Shown here: positions 59,962 to 64,000 of the stretch, one piece after another | How the letters are laid out: the number at the start of each line of letters is the position of its first letter | Position numbering within the stretch: the stretch's first letter is position 1 | Origin: CBDCNH01 sp965219015 | Lineage (GTDB): Bacteria > Pseudomonadota > Alphaproteobacteria > Rhodobacterales > Rhodobacteraceae | Length of the DNA: 64,000 nucleotides | Reading direction: 5' to 3' | Assembly: GCA_965219015.1 (NCBI GenBank) | Contig: CBDCNH010000005.1 | Span: 372,001-436,000, forward strand | Made by a program: the position numbers and the translations under genes | The notes under the pieces: model-generated | What the model was told of the DNA's origin: nothing | What the model saw: the letters and a program-made list of their open reading frames with translations, nothing else | Database searches by the model: none

Positions 59962-60789
59962 ATGCCCGATCCCCATACCCCGAAACCGGCTCTGGCGGCC
60001 GTTCCACCGGCTGAGCCCGGGTCCGAAGTGCCGCCCGATCCGGTCGCCCCCGACCTTGCGGGCCCCGCCGAGGGGCTGACCGATACCGCCGCCGCGACCG
60101 AGGCCCTTCTCGATGCGGCGCTGGTTCACGTGCCCTTCGATGGCTGGAGCGAGGCGACCTTCCGTGCGGCGGCATCGGACTGCGGGATGGCCCTCGGCCT
60201 CGCCCGCGCGGTGTGCCCGCGCGGCGCGCTCGATCTGGCGCTCGCCTTCCACCGGCGCGGCGACCTCGCGATGGTCGCCCGGATCAGGGCCGAGGATCTC
60301 GGCGGACTGAAGTTCCGCGACCGCATCGCCGCCGCCGTGCGCTTCCGCCTCGAGGCCGCGGGCGACCGCGAGGCGGTGCGCCGCGCGTCCTCGCTCTTCG
60401 CGCTGCCACAGCACGCGGCGGAAGGTGCCCGAGCGCTCTGGAGCACCGCAGACCTGATCTGGACCACGCTCGGCGACACGTCGGACGACCTCAACTGGTA
60501 CACCAAGCGCGCGACCCTGGTGGGCGTCTATGCCGCGACGGTGCTCTTCTGGATCGGCGACGACAGCGCCGACCACCAGGCGACCTGGGCATTCCTCGAC
60601 CGCCGCATCGGCGATGTGATGCGGATCGAGGAGGCCAAGGCTGCGGTCAACCGCAACCGCTTCCTCCGTGCGGCATTCGCCGGGCCGATCTGGCTTGCCG
60701 GCCGCGTGCGCCCTCCCTCCCGGATGCCGGAAGGCATGCCCGGAAGCTGGCAGGCCGGGTCGGGTACGGTGGGCGAGCCGACCGCATGA
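59962..60789 (+). CDS. COQ9 family protein
   Basis: The 275-residue protein has a Pro/Ala-rich N-terminus and the COQ9 helical domain (LLDAALVHVPFDGWSEATFR and RRGALDLA-like segments). The C-terminal half includes DLIWTTLGDTSDDLNWYTKR, which is diagnostic. COQ9 binds lipid and presents intermediates to the COQ7 hydroxylase in ubiquinone synthesis. The stop overlaps the next start (ATGA), hinting at co-expression with the quinone oxidoreductase. Confidence 0.93.
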   Translation: MPDPHTPKPALAAVPPAEPGSEVPPDPVAPDLAGPAEGLTDTAAATEALLDAALVHVPFDGWSEATFRAAASDCGMALGLARAVCPRGALDLALAFHRRGDLAMVARIRAEDLGGLKFRDRIAAAVRFRLEAAGDREAVRRASSLFALPQHAAEGARALWSTADLIWTTLGDTSDDLNWYTKRATLVGVYAATVLFWIGDDSADHQATWAFLDRRIGDVMRIEEAKAAVNRNRFLRAAFAGPIWLAGRVRPPSRMPEGMPGSWQAGSGTVGEPTA

Positions 60790-61781
60790 CGCTGCCGCAG
60801 CGGATGCGCGCCGTCGAGATCGCCCGCCCGGGCGGTCCCGAGGTTCTGAAGGTGGCCGAGCGACAGGTGCCGTCGCCGCTGGCCGGGCAGGTCGTGATCC
60901 GCGTCGCCTATGCCGGGGTCAACCGTCCCGACGCGTTGCAACGGTCGGGCTCCTATGCGCCTCCTCCGGGCGCCTCCGACCTTCCGGGTCTGGAGGTCGC
61001 GGGCCATGTCGCGGCGGTGGGACCGGGGGACGGGCGCTGGGCGGTCGGCGACGCGGTCTGCGCCCTGACGCCAGGCGGCGGGTATGCGGAGTACGTGGCG
61101 ACCGAGGCGTCGCATGCGCTCCCGGTGCCGGAGGGGAAGTCGCTCCGCGAGGCGGCGTGCCTGCCCGAAACCGTCTTCACCGTCTGGACCAACGTGTTCC
61201 AGCGCGGCCGGCTCGACGGTGGCGAGCGGTTTCTCGTCCACGGCGGCTCGTCCGGCATCGGCACCACGGCGATCCAGATCGCGGCCGCCCGCGGCGCGCG
61301 CGTCTTCGCGACCGCCGGTTCGGACGCCAAATGCGCCGCCTGCAGCAAGCTTGGCGCCGAGCGGACGATCAACTATCGCACCGAGGATTTCGCGGCGATC
61401 CTGCGGGCCGAGGGCGGCGCCGACGTGATCCTCGACATGGTCGGCGGCGAATACGTTGCGCGCAATCTCGGGGCCCTCGCCGACGACGGCCGGCTCGTGC
61501 AGATCGCGTTCCTCTCCGGGCCGGAGGTCACGCTCGATCTGGCGCCGCTCATGATCCGCCGCCTGACGCTCACCGGCAGCACGCTGCGCCCGCGCTCGGT
61601 CGCGGCGAAAGCGGCCATCGCGGCCGAGGTCGAGGCGGAGGTCTGGCCGCTCGTCGCCGCCGGTCGGATCGCGCCCGTGATCGACAGCGCGTATCCCCTC
61701 GCCGAGGCCGCGGCCGCGCACCGAAGGCTCGAGGCGCCCGAGCACATCGGCAAGATCGTTCTGGAGGTTTCCCATTACTGA
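60786..61781 (+). CDS. NAD(P)H quinone oxidoreductase (PIG3-type MDR)
   Basis: The 331-residue medium-chain dehydrogenase/reductase lacks zinc ligands. The N-terminal MRAVEIARPGGPEVLKVAER and VNRPDALQRSGSYAPPPG are typical of PIG3/TP53I3-like quinone oxidoreductases, as is the Rossmann motif VHGGSSGIGTTAIQIAAARG near residue 155. It reduces quinones with NADPH. Its end overlaps a proposed ATT start of the aldo/keto reductase. Confidence 0.92.
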   Translation: MTLPQRMRAVEIARPGGPEVLKVAERQVPSPLAGQVVIRVAYAGVNRPDALQRSGSYAPPPGASDLPGLEVAGHVAAVGPGDGRWAVGDAVCALTPGGGYAEYVATEASHALPVPEGKSLREAACLPETVFTVWTNVFQRGRLDGGERFLVHGGSSGIGTTAIQIAAARGARVFATAGSDAKCAACSKLGAERTINYRTEDFAAILRAEGGADVILDMVGGEYVARNLGALADDGRLVQIAFLSGPEVTLDLAPLMIRRLTLTGSTLRPRSVAAKAAIAAEVEAEVWPLVAAGRIAPVIDSAYPLAEAAAAHRRLEAPEHIGKIVLEVSHY

Positions 61782-62577
61782 CATCCCGCGCTTCGGCTAC
61801 GGCACCTGGCAGCGGCGCGAACGCGAGGCGCGCGAGTGCGTGGCCGCGGCGCTGCAGGCCGGCTATCGGCATATCGACACGGCCGAGATGTACGGCAACG
61901 AGGAAGAGGTCGGCTCGGCCATCGCGGAGAGCGGAGTGCCGCGCGCCGAGACCTTCGTGACGACAAAGGTCTGGCACGAGCACCTCGGCCCCGGCGAGGT
62001 GCGGCGCGCGGCCGAAGGCTCGCTCGGTCGGCTCGGGCTCGACCATGTCGATCTCCTCCTGATCCACTGGCCCTCGCCGGACGGACGGGTGCGCGTCGAG
62101 GACTACGCGACCGAGCTCGCCGAGGTCGCGGACGCCGGGCTCGCGCGGCAGATCGGGCTCTCGAACCATCCGATTGCGCTCGTCGACCGGGCAGCGGCTG
62201 CGGTGGGACAGGGATGGCTCGCGACGAACCAGGTCGAGGTGCATCCGTATCTCCAGAACGGCCGCCTCGCGAAGCATTGCAAGGCGATGGGGATGCCGCT
62301 GACGGCGTATCTCCCGCTCGCCAAGGGCCGCGTCGCCGGCGACCCGGTCCTCGCCCGCATCGGCGCGGCGCACGGAACGACGGCGGCGCTCGCGACGCTC
62401 GCGTTCCTGCTGGCCGAGGGGCATATCGTGATCCCGTCGTCGAGCAAGCCCGCGCGGATCGCGGAGAACTTCGCCGCGCGCGACATCGTGCTGACGGAGG
62501 GGGAGATTGCCGAGATCCGCGGCCTCGACCGCGGCGAACGCTTCACCGACGTCGGCTTCGCGCCCGACTGGGACTGA
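61774..62577 (+). CDS. Aldo/keto reductase with probable ATT start codon
   Basis: The 267-residue AKR has the catalytic tetrad Asp (RHIDTAEMYGNE), Tyr (in that same motif), Lys (VTTKVW) and His (LLIHWPSPDG). The C-terminal IPSSSKPARIAENF binds NADPH. Homology begins at TDIPRFGYGTWQ, for which the only upstream codon is ATT at 61774, 6 bases after GGAGG and overlapping the previous stop. The first in-frame GTG (61840) would remove beta-1. A rare ATT start is therefore proposed. Confidence 0.82.
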   Translation: MTDIPRFGYGTWQRREREARECVAAALQAGYRHIDTAEMYGNEEEVGSAIAESGVPRAETFVTTKVWHEHLGPGEVRRAAEGSLGRLGLDHVDLLLIHWPSPDGRVRVEDYATELAEVADAGLARQIGLSNHPIALVDRAAAAVGQGWLATNQVEVHPYLQNGRLAKHCKAMGMPLTAYLPLAKGRVAGDPVLARIGAAHGTTAALATLAFLLAEGHIVIPSSSKPARIAENFAARDIVLTEGEIAEIRGLDRGERFTDVGFAPDWD

Positions 62578-62650
62578 CGGCGCGCGGCTGTCGCTGAAGT
62601 GTCATCGCCGGAGGCTAGGGTCAGGCGGCATCAGCCCCGGAGACCCCGCC

Positions 62651-63670
62651 ATGCGCCTCGCCGCTTCGCTCGCCGCCCTGACCCTCGCGCTCACGCCCGT
62701 GGCGGCTGATGCCCAAGGCTTCAGCTTCGCGCTCTGGGGCGACATGCCCTACGCCAAGGCCGACGACGCCCCGGCGATCCCGGCGCTGATCGCCGACATG
62801 AACGCCGCCGACCTCGCCTTCTCGATCTACGACGGCGACATCAAGGACGGCTCTTCGCAATGCACCGCCGACATCTATGAGGACGCCGCGGCGATGTTCG
62901 ACAGCCTGAAGGCGCCAGTGATCTACGTCCCCGGCGACAACGAATGGACCGACTGCCACCGCACCAACAACGGCGGCTACGACAACCTCGACCGGCTCGA
63001 CCACATCCGCAAGACGATGTTCGCCACGCCCGAGAGCTTCGGCATGACGAAGCTGACGCCGGAGCATCAGGGCCTCCCCGGCGAGGCCTACGCGGAGAAC
63101 GTGATGTTCGAGCGGGGTGGCGCGATGTTCGTCGGGCTGAACGTGCCGGGGAGCAACAACAACTACGTCGCCGATGCGGACTCCTGCACGAAGAAGAGCG
63201 CCCGCACACAGGCCCAGTGCGACGCCGACACCGCCGAGTACCGCGCGCGCGATGCCGCCAACATCGAGTGGATGAGCCGGGCGTTCGCAAAGGCCAAGGC
63301 CGCGGGCGACAAGGGCGTGATGATCGTGATCCAGGGCGACCCCGGCTTCGACGTGCCTGAAACCGAGGGGACCGACGAGCGCGCGGCGCCCGGCCACGAG
63401 GGCTACGCGGCCTTCCTCGCCGCGCTCACGGCCGAGACCGAAGCCTTCGGCGGGCAGGTGGTGCTGGTGCACGGGGACACGCATTACTTCAAGATCGACA
63501 AGCCGCTTCCCGACGCGACGCATCTTCTCGCGAACTTCACCCGCGTCGAGACCTTCGGCAGCCCGAACATCCACTGGGTGCAGGTGGACGTGGACCCTGC
63601 CTCGCGCGATGTCTTCACGTTCCGGCCGATGATCGTCGCCGCGAACGCGGGCAAGAGCCTCTCGAACTGA
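62651..63670 (+). CDS. Secreted metallophosphatase-like protein
   Basis: The 339-residue protein has a signal peptide (LAASLAALTLALTPVAADA) and calcineurin-like metallophosphoesterase motifs: WGDMPY near residue 30, YDGDIKDGS near 60, PGDNEWTD near 97 and VHGDTHYFKID near 275. These match the GD-GDxxDx-GNHE-GHxH series with Asp in place of the usual His/Asn at some sites. Substrate is unknown, probably a phosphomonoester or phosphodiester in the periplasm. Confidence 0.85.
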   Translation: MRLAASLAALTLALTPVAADAQGFSFALWGDMPYAKADDAPAIPALIADMNAADLAFSIYDGDIKDGSSQCTADIYEDAAAMFDSLKAPVIYVPGDNEWTDCHRTNNGGYDNLDRLDHIRKTMFATPESFGMTKLTPEHQGLPGEAYAENVMFERGGAMFVGLNVPGSNNNYVADADSCTKKSARTQAQCDADTAEYRARDAANIEWMSRAFAKAKAAGDKGVMIVIQGDPGFDVPETEGTDERAAPGHEGYAAFLAALTAETEAFGGQVVLVHGDTHYFKIDKPLPDATHLLANFTRVETFGSPNIHWVQVDVDPASRDVFTFRPMIVAANAGKSLSN

Positions 63671-63754
63671 TTTCGGCCGAATCCCCGCGGCTCTTAAGCC
63701 TGCGTTAAGCTCCCGGCCTCCAGTGTACAGCGGTCACGGGAGCGGGGTATTCCA

Positions 63755-64000
63755 ATGAAGTACGATGTCGACGGGTTCGCTGACGCGGTTGCTGCGCGCG
63801 AGGCGGTGTCCGAGGTGCTGGAGCAGGATTTCGACCAGTCCACGCGCATGAGCTGGGTCTGGGCGCTCGCGTTCGGGCCGTTCTATTTCGCCGCACATGC
63901 GTTCTGGGTCCGGGCGGCGGTGGTGGCGGTGCTCTGTCTCGTGCTGGTGGGGTTCGTCGTCGCACCTTTCCTCGCCTATCCCGCCTGGCGCGCTCGTGCC
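63755..64000 (+). CDS. N-terminus of a small membrane protein (partial, DUF2628-like)
   Basis: The frame opens with an ATG at 63755 and runs to the window edge (82 residues). Polar N-terminal residues are followed by hydrophobic helices (MSWVWALAFGPFYFAAHAFW and AAVVAVLCLVLVGFVVAPFL), and the arrangement of a GPFYF motif before the helices resembles DUF2628 proteins. The C-terminus is beyond the window. The function is unknown. Confidence 0.6.
   Translation, partial: MKYDVDGFADAVAAREAVSEVLEQDFDQSTRMSWVWALAFGPFYFAAHAFWVRAAVVAVLCLVLVGFVVAPFLAYPAWRARA

Noticed and set aside
1..64000. tRNA genes, rRNA genes or riboswitches
   Set aside because: No cloverleaf-like sequence, anticodon arm, or known riboswitch core was apparent in the short intergenic gaps; a covariance-model search would be decisive.

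Overview
The window is very GC-rich, densely packed chromosomal DNA with strong G/C bias at third codon positions. The gene set points to an alphaproteobacterium, most probably Rhodobacterales: ETF-ubiquinone oxidoreductase, a long-chain polyprenyl diphosphate synthase with COQ9 (ubiquinone), phaA-phaB, lysA followed by a TIGR02302 protein, a zinc-ribbon protein divergent from ftsE-ftsX, many ATGA/GTGA/TGATG stop-start overlaps, and a tripartite tricarboxylate transporter (TTT). This assignment is inference from gene content; no rRNA or other phylogenetic marker alignment was possible.

Layout. 0-9 kb: greA, ETF-QO, a TPR protein, ispE, a polyprenyl synthase, two small DUF proteins, and the polyhydroxybutyrate precursor genes phaA-phaB. 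9.3-17 kb (minus strand): an eight-gene, tightly overlapping operon tctC-tctB-tctA-TetR-epimerase-Gfo/Idh oxidoreductase-DUF993-epimerase, which looks like a self-regulated uptake and catabolic unit for an unknown sugar or sugar acid. 17-26 kb: stress membrane protein, a frameshifted YidB-like gene, an EAL protein, tag, a TlpA-like thioredoxin, argH, a small lipoprotein, lysA and TIGR02302. 26-27 kb: a decayed IS630-type transposase. 27-34.3 kb: zinc-ribbon protein, ftsE-ftsX-acyltransferase, accA, and dgcN-dgcA (D-glutamate catabolism) ending in a truncated NUDIX gene and an IS3-type fragment.

34.7-48.8 kb is an accessory catabolic island whose codon use by eye is less extreme than that of the flanks. 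It carries two different molybdenum hydroxylases (a cytoplasmic CoxLMS-like set on the minus strand and a Tat-exported PaoABC-like aldehyde oxidoreductase on the plus strand), a 4,5-dihydroxyphthalate decarboxylase-like protein, an AraC regulator between them, two SDR-type dehydrogenases and an exported alpha/beta hydrolase. Its edges show decayed genes and an IS fragment. Together these suggest oxidation of an aromatic or N-heterocyclic compound or aldehyde, but the substrate cannot be read from sequence.

49-64 kb returns to core genes: D-amino-acid transaminase, an EVE protein, an N-formylglutamate amidohydrolase fused to a DUF1244 domain, pyk, rpmI-rplT-pheS-pheT, a YfcG/YghU-type glutathione transferase, mscL, rpsU, COQ9, a quinone oxidoreductase, an aldo/keto reductase that appears to use an ATT start, and a secreted metallophosphatase-like protein. 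I see no tRNA, rRNA or CRISPR array. Notable structures are a triplicated 34-bp repeat at the phaA 3' end, a dispersed ~73-bp hairpin repeat in two intergenic gaps, and a near-identical operator-like core (ACCATWCGGT) before tctC and before the CoxLMS-like operon.
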